A stretch of 64,000 nt of DNA, taken from contig CM031859.1 of the NCBI GenBank assembly GCA_018697195.1, forward strand, positions 54,693,411 through 54,757,410. Direction: 5' to 3'. The DNA comes from Certhia americana. Lineage: Eukaryota > Chordata > Aves > Passeriformes > Certhiidae. A program made the translations under genes and the position numbers. Positions 36,901 through 48,630 of the stretch are shown here, piece by piece. Within the stretch, counting starts at the first letter, position 1. Each line of letters begins with the position of its first letter. The notes beneath the pieces were generated by a model. The model had not been told where the DNA came from, ran no database searches, and saw only the letters and a list, made by a program, of their open reading frames with translations.

Positions 36901-38200
36901 TTTCTAAAAGAAATAGTTCAGATTCCAAATTCTTTGCCTTCCTGAAATATGCTGGACTTTGCTCCTCTTATTAGTATCCATCCTATAAAGTATTCTGTTT
37001 TTTCATCAGTGGAATTTCATTAGTGTGAAAAAAGAACCAACAAAGACATTATTGCAGGACCTGGAAAAATGCATATGAATTATATATGCTTGTGCATTAA
37101 AGAACTGTAGGAGATTGTTTTTATTATAACCATTTTCTTGTCCTTCACACTCCTTCTTTCCTATTTATGTTTTTGATTTGTCTGAATATAAACTAAAGTT
37201 TGGAGACCGTGTCCCTGTAATATCTATGGCACTAATGGGTGGCACTAGAACATCAATAACTACAATGTTATTGCTTATAATGCTCATCCAAAAGATTTGG
37301 AAGCAAACCAGCATAGATACAAAATTATTTAGGGTGGTCATACACAAAAAGCAATTTCCTTTTATCAATACATCACTTTTATCGAACAAAACTGTGCATT
37401 CAGCTGTTTGAATTGTGTCTAATGACTGTATTTAGTGCCATTCTTCATGTTAACCAGTGCTATAGTGAACATCAGAACATGATGGTCAGTTTCCATATGT
37501 CATCTTCCGAGACAAAGCTTTTTGCTTTCACTGGTAAAAGCGTACTCATGGACAGATCCTGATCAATTCACTACAGATGCATTTTATGGAAGAGCATATC
37601 CTTTTAATCACTTGTTGTCATACTCCAGGATAAACTGAAACCAAAAATTCAAGTCATTCTTGATTACATATGATTTGTTTAATCCAGTGTATTTAATCCA
37701 ATGAGTTAAAGGAAGAAATAAACTGTTTCCTCCATGAGTTTGTAGCTATTGAGACAACTTTTGATAGAATCTTATTTTTGTTCCTCACAGCTATGTTCAT
37801 ATAGCACAGCCAATGTTTTAATTTGTGTTATTTTAAAAAGTTGGTTTGATTTTTCAGTGTAAAATCCCAGACATTGCCATGCCTCAGAAGCTTTGGAAGG
37901 CATTCACAAACTCAGTGGCCCATTCATATGAAAGTTGAGTTTTAAATTGTTTCTCTGACACAGACAACATTTGCAGCCATATTTTCAAATAGTGCAGGGA
38001 ATGTCTGACAGACATACTGCATTAAGACATGTAATTAATTTTGTATATGCCCAGGCATGTGTGAGGATGAGATTTATTATCATTTCCCTCTTTTTCTTGG
38101 TCACTCTTCTTTTCACTTTTTTTTCCTTAATAATAAAAAAAAAAAATACAAGTGGAAAACAAGTACTTTCTAAGACAGGTAATTGTTTTGGCACAAGGAT
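33931..38200. other. unique AT-rich noncoding DNA
   Basis: No gene or transposon recognised. It includes the near-palindromic AP-1/MARE-like site (34422-34437), an A run at about 35382, and a loose repeat of 'tataag..cat' at 36295-36345. Confidence 0.5.
34422..34437. promoter_or_regulatory. AP-1/MARE-like near-palindrome
   Basis: 'tgacttagctgagtca' differs from its reverse complement at only two positions and ends in a perfect AP-1 heptamer, tgagtca. The composite resembles a MAF recognition element (two TGA half sites flanking an AGC core). Binding is inference only. Confidence 0.3.
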
Positions 38201-38635
38201 GTTTGAGTAGGTTGGGACCCTTCAGCTTGGGGAAGGGACAACTCATGACAACAAATGACAATGACAACATGACAATGTTACAAGTGCCTTGGAGAGAGTG
38301 AAGAGGCACCAGGATTTTAGTCACTATCAGTAAAAATTGAGGGCCCATCTAATGAAGATGGTGGGAGCAAGATAAAGTAAGGTAAAACAAGAGCTGGTTC
38401 TTTGTGCAGGAAGTGCTAGAACTATGAAATTCACTGCCCAAGGAATTCAAACTACAGATCAGCTGAACTCTCCAGGAAACTGGGTGCGTACATAGAAAAG
38501 ATACCTTTTATTCTGGAGACTCTATCAAAGAAGTTTATATTGTTATTGTTGTTCCTGAAGTACTTATTTATGTCCAGTGTTGCAAAAAAGATAAAGGACT
38601 AGATGGATCCTTTCTCTTATCTCTTTGTAACAGTT
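38201..38635 (+). mobile_element. old, diverged CR1-type LINE 3' fragment
   Basis: The order of weakly conserved blocks fits an old amniote CR1: 'ggacccttcagcttggggaagggacaac', 'gaggcaccaggattttagtcac', 'gggcccatctaatgaagatgg', 'gaaattcactgcccaaggaa', and 'ataaaggactagatggatcc' in the terminal region. It is much more diverged than the other CR1 copies here and has no 8-base tail. Boundaries are approximate. The short 'tgacaa' reiterations at 38246-38283 are probably local expansions inside it. Confidence 0.6.
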
Positions 38636-38661
38636 TTAATCTTTTTATGCCGTGTATTCTT

Positions 38662-38709
38662 GGGACTGGACTTTCTAGGGACTGGACTTTCTTGGGACTG
38701 GACTTTCTA
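38662..38709. repeat. 16-bp tandem repeat, three copies
   Basis: 'gggactggactttct' plus a or t occurs at 38662, 38678 and 38694 with only the last base varying. It lies just beyond the old CR1 fragment. Confidence 0.95.
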
Positions 38710-39708
38710 GAAAAATGTTCCAGTGCCATTAGCTGACTGAGGGAGTCTTTACAAATGTTTTCGAAGCTGCTCACCAGCTTTAATCAAGGCTGACAGCTGC
38801 AGCAATGTTTCTGAAATAGTAGTGAGGTAAAAGCTTTTTGAAAATCACTGGCAAGAACAATAAACACATCCAGATTATTCATGGGACTACAGGATGGCCA
38901 GGGTAGGAAGGGAATTCTAGAGGCTGTCTTGTCATCTTGCAGGGAGGGCCACTTAAAGCCAGTTGCCCAGACCCCAGGAAAAGACTTAAACATTCATCCA
39001 AAACAGCAAAGTATACAGAAGAAACACAGAGGAAAGGATTTGCTAAATTTTATAGCTCATGGATCTCAGTTCTTACTGCAGAAATTTTCTTCTGTAACAT
39101 TTGGGAGGACAGAGGTGATAGGAATTGTACTTTCAAAATCTGAATTTGACTCTGTCGAGCTGGTTGGTACTTAATCTTCCTATTTACCTCATTTCCTTGG
39201 CATAATTGCACTATGCCCTATGACTAAGATGTTATAAATAAATCTCATCTAAAAATGACTCATAGCTCTCAAATATAATATATAATAACAAAGTATGAAA
39301 GCAATACATACACAATGCATTAATATTTCAGAAGAATCCAAATGATTGTTTTATATTGAATTGAATATATCTAAAAATGTACAGATCTGACCATAACTTC
39401 GACTCCTATTATACTAGTGTAAAATTATGAACTTCAAAGAAATCATACTGTGAGGTCCATGAGGAGCTTTCAAACACAACACATCTGCCTTGGCCCACAA
39501 ATTCTCCTTTTGTAAAGAAAGCAGAAGCCTTTCTCTCTGCTGTTATGTCCAGGATGGTGCCGGTTACCTAATACCCACTCAGCCTTCCTTCATAAAATTT
39601 AGAATTTTAGTTCAAAAATACGCCTTGGGATACTTCAAGTATGAAGGGAACGATTTACATCCCACTTTTATTTTCTGTCATGCCAAGAGGCAAATGCAAT
39701 AGCCTTAC

Positions 39709-39758
39709 ACAATGTTGCACCACGTTGCATAGGGCGATGTGATATTACATAACATTGT
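39709..39758. repeat. 8-bp inverted repeat with 34-bp spacer
   Basis: 'acaatgtt' (39709-39716) is the reverse complement of 'aacattgt' (39751-39758). The interior repeats a 'gttgca' motif. Short enough to be chance, but it lies 34 bp from a second, perfect hairpin. Confidence 0.6.
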
Positions 39759-39791
39759 AATGAAAGAAATAAATGTTTCCAACATACACAC

Positions 39792-39818
39792 AAAAAGCCC
39801 CCAAAACAGGGGCTTTTT
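39792..39818. repeat. perfect 10-bp hairpin with A/T arms
   Basis: 'aaaaagcccc' (39792-39801) and 'ggggcttttt' (39809-39818) pair perfectly around a 7-base loop, 'caaaaca'. It looks like a Rho-independent terminator, but nothing else here is bacterial, and such hairpins occur by chance in AT-rich vertebrate DNA. Confidence 0.9.
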
Positions 39819-40228
39819 ATTCAGTGCTGTGAATGAGCACAACAATACAGACACCATGAGGAACGAATCTGGCTTTCAGCCCAACTCATTCAGATAAGAT
39901 GTAAGACCAGTGCTCCTACTGTGCTCACTTTGGCCAGGAATGAACCGGGAAATGTTCTGTTTAATCTCCCAGCAAAAGGAACTGCATCCTGTGCTGTAAA
40001 ACAGTGTGCCCCTTTCCACTCAAAATTTGTGGTGTTGGTAAGTTTGACAATTATTTGTGTGGGTTCTATTTCAGTCACAAAACCAAGGTAAAAATTGAAA
40101 TTTACTGTTTGTCTGCATTACTGTGGAAATATAAGGAATGTTCAAGGAGCCAGCCATAATCCCTAAGAAACAAGGGTCACTACTGGACCATTACCAAGCA
40201 TCTGCATACTCTTCTCTGTGTGACATTT

Positions 40229-40320
40229 GGGGCTGTCCTGTGCAGGGTCAGGAGCTGGACTCAATGATCTTTGTGAGGCCCTTCTGACTCAGGATATTTT
40301 ATTGTTCTATGGTTCTATGA
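40229..40320 (+). mobile_element. CR1 LINE 3' tail fragment
   Basis: 'ggggctgtcctgtgcagggtcaggagctggactcaatgatctttgtgaggcccttctgactcaggat' followed by two tail units 'ttctatgg' and 'ttctatga'. The sense orientation and the paired tail mark it as the end of a CR1. About 90 bases. Confidence 0.88.
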
Positions 40321-41559
40321 AGGTTCAGAGAGTGACTTAATAATCTGTAACCAAATTTGACCTTTCTCCTTATTCTCTTGCATATGTTCAGCATACTACC
40401 TCTGTTACTCCAGACAGTAAATGTAGCCTCTGCACAAGGAACATTCTGCTGCTGTAGCAAGGATCCCTGAACTGAAATCATCATTTTGAATGAAGACTTG
40501 TGCGTGAGCAACAAGATTATGACTTCAGAGTAAGACAGTTTCTAACAATCAGACTTCAGACACTGTTGAAAGAAAAAACCAAAAAGATCGGACAGCAAAA
40601 TTTTAACCCAAAGGTAAGACTGTACTTTGAAGCATATGTCCTCCACAAAATACTTGTACTAAGCCATTTATGCAGTTGTGTTAGAAAAAGATGTGAACAT
40701 GTCTGGTTAAAGTTCTCGTGAGAGGTTTGTATGCTCAGATACTGTAATTGCTAGCTCCCTCTGGCATAACCAGGAAAAATAGTCATATTTCAAGCCATCA
40801 TTTTGCTATTAAAATCAGAACTCTGTTCTTGCAAATAAATTTTTTTGAGAAATTTCTGGATTTTAATGCCTTAATAAAGGATGCCATGAATCAATTACAA
40901 ACCAATCATTTTTCAACGTATTGGGTTTTTTCAGATAATGACAATAAAAATAAAGTGAAAGAAAGAAAGGAAAGTACAAACAAAAGCTGGTGATAGAAAC
41001 AAGTTATGGAATGTGAAAATATGAAGCAAAGTTTCCTCCTGCTTGGCAAACTGATATAATACAGCAAACAGAGCAAACAGATGCATTACATCTTTACCAA
41101 ATAAAGCATTACATATTTATGAGTAAAGCGGAAGAAAACATATGAATATTCATCTAATTAGCTATTCAAATACATGTCCGTTTTCTAAGTTAACATGCTC
41201 AGTTTTCTTTCTCAAGGTCTTGAAGAAGCTTTTCCCATTATAATTTCAAGTGTGATATTTACAACAATGAGGAACCTCTCTTCTGCAATATTGAATCATG
41301 AAGGATCACTGCAGAATGAAGGCAAATTGTGGGGTAGTTTAGAGAAACTGTTGAAGAAGTTAGGAGATCCTCCCTAGAGATACTTCTTCTCTTACACTCT
41401 GTGAAACAAACTCTTATTTACGCAGTGCAGGATTTTAAAAATGTTTCCCTAACCATAAAGAAAGATGTTCTGATGATGATAGCCAAAAGACCTCCTGAAA
41501 GTGATACGGCACTTCAGTCCTAAGTGGTGTTATAAATAAATACATTATAAATAAGTGAC
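40321..41559. other. unique AT-rich noncoding DNA
   Basis: No gene or repeat recognised. A donor-like 'aaaggtaagac' near 40611 is not paired with a convincing acceptor or coding frame. Confidence 0.5.
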
Positions 41560-42004
41560 TATCTCGGTTTAGGAATGGTACTGCTCAGTTTAGTGCCCCC
41601 ACTGAGACTCTCCAAACAATGTGCCACTCTCTTGCTCCCCTGCTTTCCCCTCCCACTCTCCTCTGCAGTGGGATGGACAGGTGAATTTGGGGCTCAAAAG
41701 ACAAAGATCGTGGGCTGAGATAACAATTTATTGGAAACAAAAATGAGATAAGACAATGAACAGCAACAGCAACAATACCAATGACAGAGGATACAGTGCA
41801 ATACAATACAGTACAGAGGACAAGAAAGAAACAATTCACATGGAAGACATCCCCCCCCAACAACAGAAAAACCAGGCAACTCCCTCTGCCATGTTTGACT
41901 GGACCAGAACCCTTTCTCTACAGAAGACAGTCCCTTTTCCCTACCCCAGGCAATGATGTGAGGTGGTATAGAATGACCTCTGTGTCCTGACCAGAACCAG
42001 GACA
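41560..42004 (-). mobile_element. solitary ERV LTR (probable), minus strand
   Basis: On the minus strand the segment begins 'tgtcctggttctgg' (ending at 42004), the form of many avian ERV LTR starts, and closes near 41560 with 'cctaaaccgagata', where a 'ca' end would be expected. A poly-A signal on the minus strand lies at 41727-41732 (tttatt on plus), which puts U3 on the right and U5 on the left. Length is about 445 bp. Flanks gtgac and gtggt agree at three of five bases, so the target duplication is unclear. An alternative left end at 41528 (tgttat) would give a 4-bp gtgg duplication. No gag, pol or env sequence adjoins it. Confidence 0.6.
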
Positions 42005-45000
42005 GTGGTTAAGAGTTCATGCACTTCAGTGAAGTGAGATAACAGCGTCCAGTGTCTGCCACAAATTTTAGCTCAGTTAATGGTTCCATTTGTAAATCAT
42101 TAAAAATCTGCTTTTACACTATTTTATATTTAAACTAAGCCAAGCCAGCAGTGCCACAAAAGAGTGCACATAAGCGTGATGAACTCAGACCGATGGATGG
42201 ATGTCTCAAAGCCTCCACAATCTGCATGTAAGGTACAACTGCAAAGTTCAGCTGCTGATCAGTGACAGCTGTCTCTTTCACATCCCAGTCTGGGAATGTG
42301 AATCTTCAAATCTAAGTCCCAGAACAGAGGAGAGAAAGGTGATGTACAGATTCAATTAACAGAAAAAAGTTTGGAAGGAAGCTGAACACATCACTGATTG
42401 TTCCTGCTTCCTAGGGCAGGGCAGGCATCTGGTACATGAGGTGCTTCTTCAGTCCCTATGGTATTCTCACAGACCTCCTGGTACTTGTAGCCATTCCCCA
42501 GTTAGTATATTCCAGCTTTGAAGAAAAGCTAAATTTACTTGGAAAAAAAAGTAAAAAAGGAAAAAATCTAGAATGTCTGAATCCCTATAAAGAACAGTTG
42601 TTAGTTTTATACAGTTTCACATATTCTCGCTGTCTGAGGATAAATCACACTAACACGGTCTAAATTGCCACAGTATCACAGTCTAAGCTAGAAAACATTT
42701 TTTTTTTCCAAAGAAAAGAAAAATGCTTCATCCTGAGGTGTTTCTGTCATATAGAAAAAGTTGTCTCATGGGTCAACACAAGTCTGTTGTAGAAAAGAAA
42801 AGCAATTTCTGTAATAGTTATGACTCTCTTGTCCAGGGCCAAAGGCCATGTTAGAGTGGTTCTGAGTCAGAGAAATGCTTATGCCCACAAAGGAAGCTCC
42901 ACACAGCCTTCTTGTTCACAAAAAGATGAAAGAAGGTACAGGTGATCTGAGCAGAGGCCCTTCTCTAAAGAAAAGAATGTTATCCTTAATAAATAGCAAA
43001 ATACTGGAAGAGCAAGACAGAAGAATTATTGTAAAGTGGTGAGAAAAAGGGTAACACAGGACAGGAGAGAACCACCTGGGATATGGCAGATCTAATTTCA
43101 CACTATCAGGACCAACAACTTCGTATAAATGAGAGTATGAATATGCTGTGTTCTGTCTTTGATTCCCTGATTATCTTTAGCTATAGGCAGCATGAATTAT
43201 GCAGTCCCTCACCTAGGCTGTACCTTTACAGAGGCAAAATAAAAGCCAAGTCAAAAAGCTTGCTACCCTTTTTAGCTTGTTATTTTCATCTCACTCTGTA
43301 TTTATTATAATGAAGGTGATGATATCTGAATCCTATACAAAACAGGGCTGAAAAATCCCCATACACCCAGACATGCCCAGGTACAACAAGACAGTTACTT
43401 ATGGGCCTGACACTAAGTGCACAGATAGTCCAACTTAGCCTGAAGAGATTGTTTGAATTATGTTCTGACTAGTCTTAGGGTCTTCATGGGATGTGAGATG
43501 TGTTTTTGCAGCTACTAGAGGACATACAGTAAATCATACACAATCCTATCCATATTCAGGATGCATTATTTTAGTGTACTGCAAGTAGTCTGAGCACACA
43601 CCCTGCTTGCTTACTAAGTGACTGCTTGTCACTGAAGGTATCATAGGCCCTCTAAAGCAAGATAACTCCCATACAAGGCAGTGATGAAGAGCTTTCATTT
43701 CAGTCACATCCCATTTTGTGTCTACCATAGCAAGAGCTGTTCCACTGCTCGGAATGAAAAAGCGACTACAGACACCACAGCAATTAAAGATTTATAGTAG
43801 CGTAAATAATTAACACTCCCCCGTTCCACTGAACATAAAAGTCATGCTTAGATGAATACAAAAACAGTAGTAAACTCACACCAGGCAGTTGAAACCAATT
43901 TATGTATGATACATCTCAGAAGTCTCACATCATCTCTCAAAAGAATATTTTCTGTTAGTGAGGCTATATTGGATATAAAGTCATATATTGCATATTTACT
44001 TGATTTTGCAAAACAATGAAGACGTCCCCTATTTCAGAATTCCTTTATAAAACCAATCTGGTTTGTGTTTAGACTCAGCATAGTTATGTGCTGAGCTCTT
44101 CACGTACTGGAGACTGTACCATCCTTTCATCCAGACATCAACAATCTTGTTGCCATCTGGAAACCTCATGATAAGAAAATTTTTCCCCTTTGCAACTTAG
44201 GTGCTACTCTATTAGATACCACTTTTTTTTTCCCAATCATTTTTCCACCATAAAAACTACAACAATGAGTTTGGAAAACAAACTCTTGAGCTGTACTTAA
44301 CACAAATGCAGGGCTTAATTTAAAGGCATGCATTGTTATGTCCCTATTTTTGTTTCTCATTTTCTTTGTATCATAATGGGATGGCTTAAAATTCCTTTAG
44401 ACCATAAATGTGCTTTCAAAGAACTGTTAAAAAAAACAAATGTATGCCCAAATTAAAATGTTAAAGTTGCAAAGACAAGCAATCAGAAGGGATGAAGCAA
44501 TGCCAGAAAAAATGACAACATAGCAAATTTAATATAGTTCTATCTCTTGCATGCATCATGGTAATGTCATTAGCTGCTTGATCACCTGCTCTTTACTTAC
44601 AGGCTTTTTCTTTCAGTCTGCACATAACAAAGTTCTTCTGGTATGACTGAAATGTGCAATGACAAAGGTTATTCTCTGCAATTTCTCTGCCTCAGTTGCT
44701 GTAGAACCTGAAGCATGAACAGCAAAGTTGAACAAGTTCAAAATTTCTGTCTCCTAGGGAATTCCAATGCTCTCTTTCAGGTGTTTCACATCACAAGTGA
44801 AAGGAATAGCAATACTTACTTTTGTTCTATAAAACTAAAAAGCCAGGCAAATTTTTTCAGAAATGTGTTCAGAGCTTGCAAGTTTCTGGTTTCTTATGGG
44901 GCAGATTGTTACCAGGTTGCTTAGTAGCCAAGAGGAAAGGTGAATTAATGTGTCTGCATTTCTGTGTGGCCAGAGAAAAGGCCCTGTCCCCAGGGTCGAG

Positions 45001-45792
45001 GGGAGACCGTTTGCCCAGGAAACCATGAAGACATTGCTGCCAAGAGGTTATGTGGAGGCAGTGCCTGCCCCAGGGTTTGGGTATTCTTGTACCTGGGCCA
45101 GGATTTCTGTGCCAAATGAATAAGCCTCAGGGCCTTCCTTCTAAACCAGTTTCATTCCACAGTCATTTTTTACAGACAGGGAAACATTATTTTTGTGACA
45201 GTCTATTTGTAATATGTCTTTTTTTCCTTTGTCTGCTTCTCTTTCCTTCTTTTCAGAGTGGTGTAATGTGACCGGCTGCTGGCACCCACATGCCCGGCAG
45301 TGCCTGCAGGAGCCTTTCATGTACAGAACGGGTACCAAGCACACAGGGGTCATATTCATTTCTCTTGAGAGGCTCTTAAAGACATCTGATTCCTGTGACA
45401 TTAAACTGGTTACTAATTAACAGAGATTCAAAGATTAGCGTTACCGATTCTCCTCCTCCCGCAGCCAGGCAGTGAGGGAGAGGAGGAAGGCCATTATGTG
45501 AGCTGCAGAGGACACTGAGCCTGCTACTGCCAGTGAAAAGACCCATTATTCACCAGGGTTTCAAGCTGAAAAGTTAAACTCTGCTGCATTTTGTGGCCAG
45601 TATTTGTTCTCTATATTGCATCACCAACACCTGCACAAGGTATAACATTGCCTTACTATCACAATTTCACTTTGGCTTGCCAATGGTGAAGAAAAAGCCT
45701 AGATATTAATTTGCTGTAACATGAATTTGCAGTGCTGTGCTGGTGGAAGAGATGGAAATTAAATGATGATTGAGGAGAGGCTTTCCCTGTTT
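42005..45792. other. unique noncoding DNA
   Basis: About 3.8 kb without recognised genes or transposons. An exon-like stretch at 45257-45331 is listed separately as weak. Confidence 0.5.
45257..45331 (+). other. exon-like segment (speculative)
   Basis: A strong pyrimidine tract (45216-45254) ends in 'ttttcag', and the 75 bases that follow contain three CpGs and an open frame with three cysteines (reading ...C-N-V-T-G-C-W-H-P...). The possible donor 'gggtacc' is poor. I recognise no protein family. It may equally be a chance acceptor. Confidence 0.15.
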
Positions 45793-45887
45793 CATAGAAT
45801 CATAGAATCATTAAGGTTGGAAAAGACCTCCAATGTCTGATCTTCAACCAAATTCCATCATGCTCACTAAACCATATGTCAATATTT
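45793..45887 (-). mobile_element. CR1 LINE 3' end fragment
   Basis: Opens with 'catagaatcatagaatcatt', two perfect 8-base tail units in reverse, then 'aaggttggaaaagacctcc' and 'gctcactaaaccatatgtc'. Intact tail units suggest this is one of the younger CR1 copies here. Only about 95 bases. Confidence 0.93.
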
Positions 45888-47814
45888 TTCCCTGAGACAA
45901 AAAGAGATGTACCTAGAGAAGAGACTGAAACCCAGGAAAGATTAGGTTCAGTGGCTGTGGATACATGCTGCATAGTTTCTTGCACTGGGAAAGATGGAAA
46001 AATTTGCAATCTAAGTCACACTCGCAGACCAGACTGGATATGGGTCAGCTTGGCTATTTTGAGTGTTCTGCTTTGAATTCAGACTCCCAGACTGCCCGAT
46101 GGTCAGTGGGTGCAAGGAGTTCCCATTCATAAATGCACACAATGCAAAACATGAAATGTCTGAAAATACAGAAGGCTTTTTCATTTTTATTAGTGAATTA
46201 AAAAAAAAAAAAATTTAAACCCCAAAAACCACCAATGAAAGAAGCAGGTGTATCTTTTTGTCTCCCTGAGACTATAATGGTCTTCTGTACTTCTATGCAA
46301 GTAGAAGTCTGTAGATTCGGAAGCAGTCTGTAGATTTTTTAAAGCTTTTCATTGCATTAAATTAAGCCATATTCTCAATAATACCCATCATCAAAGTATT
46401 CAAATATTCATATAACAAGGAAAAATGGCTGTAAGTATGTTTTAGTTATCTGCAGTAGTTATTCAATTATAAGTTTAAAAGTCTTGTTTTTCAGACAACC
46501 ATTCACTGAATCTCTGCCAGTAAGCACAGATTATGCCAGTACTTCTTGAAAGCATTGCAAAAAGCTTTATGAATGTACAGATTCATCACAGAGGTTTCCC
46601 CTAGAATCAGAGGATGAACCCTAGGTCCATTCAGAAGCACCAAGCACCTAAGAGTTTTACATTTTAGGATGTAGAGCACACATGAAAAAGCTGCTGTGCC
46701 AAGGAAACCCACTCTCAAGGTTTAGCAGAGACTCCCTGGATTCAGCTGGTGCTTTCTGCCAGGCTGCAGTACTCCCTGAACCAGCTCTGACCACAGAGCC
46801 CCAGCAAAGAGCAGGAGTGAGTGCACAGCTGATTGCTTTTCACCTGCCAACTTACATCTACATCTCAGAAAGTTGATCTCCCACTGGGTACTGCTGCCTC
46901 TTTATCCTGTTCCTGGGACAGCAAGGAAGCAGCTTTGAAAGGGCTGAAAACAGAAGCTAGACCTAGAAAACTAGGACCTTATTGTTCTTGTACACATGCT
47001 TCATATCAGCCAGCACATTCATTCCAAAACATAGAAAAGCCTGTTAGAGAAGGGGTATGATTTTCCCCAGAGTTTACCAATTCATTTGGTATCTATGTGA
47101 AGGCAGGAAGGAGGAAGAACAAACTCTAATTTTATTTTTAATACGTGCAGTGAATAAAAGAAATATGTTGAAGGCCCAGAACACTTAAAAAATTTCATCT
47201 CTACTTGTCCATACCAAAAATGAATTTTTCTAATCTATGTAGTATTTTCCTAGCAATTCCTAAATAGAATTAGGAGTATTATAAATTATCAAAGAAGTCT
47301 GTTGATGATTCTGAGGAAAATCATGCATGTCGAGGATATCTGAATAACTTGAATAACTTCATTTTCACATTGTAGCTGCATATTTTATTAACTTAAGCCA
47401 AGCTCTGGATTTATTTTTGTACTTGACATACCTCTAAGGTGGTCAAATTCACTTTCCAAGAAACCTAATTAATTAAAAAAAGGAAAAATGCATTACTCTA
47501 TAGAGGTACTTTGGCTTCTCTTTCTCTAAGAGCTGGATTAAAAAAAAAAAATTAAAGCAATAAAGAAATTTAAATGAGATGGTAAGGACCTGAAATCCTT
47601 CCATATGAATTATGACAATCTGCAGTGCCAAGAATTCCCTCAAAAGAGCCGAACAGGTCAGCATCTGAAACTCGGCACGGAAAAATCCCAGCCACTCTGG
47701 CCAGTGAGTCAGCTTCATTGGTGGCCAAATTTAAATGCCTCTATGCAAAGACAAGCAGCACAGAGAATAAACAGGAGGAACTAGAGACATGTGCATGCCT
47801 GCAGGGCTAAGGTT
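45888..47814. other. unique AT-rich noncoding DNA
   Basis: No gene recognised. A 14-base poly-A run lies at 46200-46213. Frames are short and unsupported. Confidence 0.5.
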
Positions 47815-48630
47815 TACTGGCATCATGGAGTTGTAGTGGGACAACTCTTCCGCTCGGACTCCTGGAATGGAGGGATACAGGCTCTTTAGGAACAATAGGC
47901 AGGGAAGATGAGGCAGGGCTGCCCACTATGTCAGTGACCACCTGGAGAGAATGGAGCTCCATCTGGGGAGGGATTAGTATCTGAGTGAGAGTGTATGGGT
48001 CAGGATTAAAGGGAGAGAAGGGACAGGTGACATGTAGGAGTCTGCTGTAGGTCATCTTACTAGAAAGACCAAGTGAGTGCAGCCCTCTAGATACAGACAT
48101 AAGCAGCCATTCACAAGCCCTGGTCCTCATGGGGGACTTCAACCACCCCAAAATCTGTTGGAGGGAAAACACAACAGAGCATAAGCAGTCCAGGACCTCC
48201 TGCATTGATGATTATTCTTCTCCAAGTGGCAGAAGAACCAGCAAGGAGTGGTGCTATGCTGGATCTAGCACTCACCAACAGGAAGAGACAGGTGGGAAAT
48301 GTGAACTTCAAGCACAGCCGAAGCTGCAGTGACAATGAATTGGTGAGGTTCAAAATCCTTAGGACAGCAAGGAGGTTGCACAGCAAGCTCCCCAACCTGG
48401 CCTTCAGGAGAGCAGACCTTTTCTTGGTTAAGCACTGGAACAGGTTGTATAGAAAAGTTGTGGATGCTCCATTCCTAGAAGTGTCCATGGCCAGGCTGGA
48501 TGGCACTTGAGCAGCCATCTAGTTGCTCAAGTCTATTGGAAGGTATCCCTGTCCATGGCAATGGGTTTGGAACTAGATGACCTTTAAAGAAGGCTCCTTT
48601 TAACCCAAAACATTCTTTGAATCTATGATC
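47815..48630 (+). mobile_element. CR1 LINE with internal deletion: endonuclease region joined to 3' end
   Basis: From about 47815 the sequence follows the 5' part of CR1 ORF2 (APE-type endonuclease). A readable stretch at 48129-48200 gives M-G-D-F-N-H-P-K-I-C-W, matching the conserved 'GDFN' endonuclease motif. Near 48420-48430 it changes directly to the 3' region, 'aagcactggaacaggttg', 'ccatggccaggctggatgg', and the tail 'ggaactagatgacctttaaag...ttctttgaatctatg'. The whole reverse transcriptase segment that normally lies between is missing. Frameshifts and stops are present, so no product is expected. Other CR1 copies in this window keep only the 3' end. Confidence 0.88.

Larger units (their letters stand above)
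38710..40228. other. unique noncoding DNA with two inverted repeats
   Basis: No gene recognised. Contains the inverted repeats at 39709-39758 and 39792-39818. Frames at 38881-39174 and 39490-39702 are short and unrecognised. Confidence 0.5.

Noticed and set aside
39792..39818. Bacterial-type intrinsic terminator
   Set aside because: The shape fits, but the whole window is vertebrate DNA with no upstream bacterial gene; kept only as an inverted repeat.
40500..40721. Exon candidate ending in 'aaaggtaagac'
   Set aside because: The donor is good, but no acceptor and no recognisable peptide; single donor matches are common by chance.
48111..48518. 135-codon minus-strand frame
   Set aside because: Antisense shadow of the CR1 endonuclease and 3' region.
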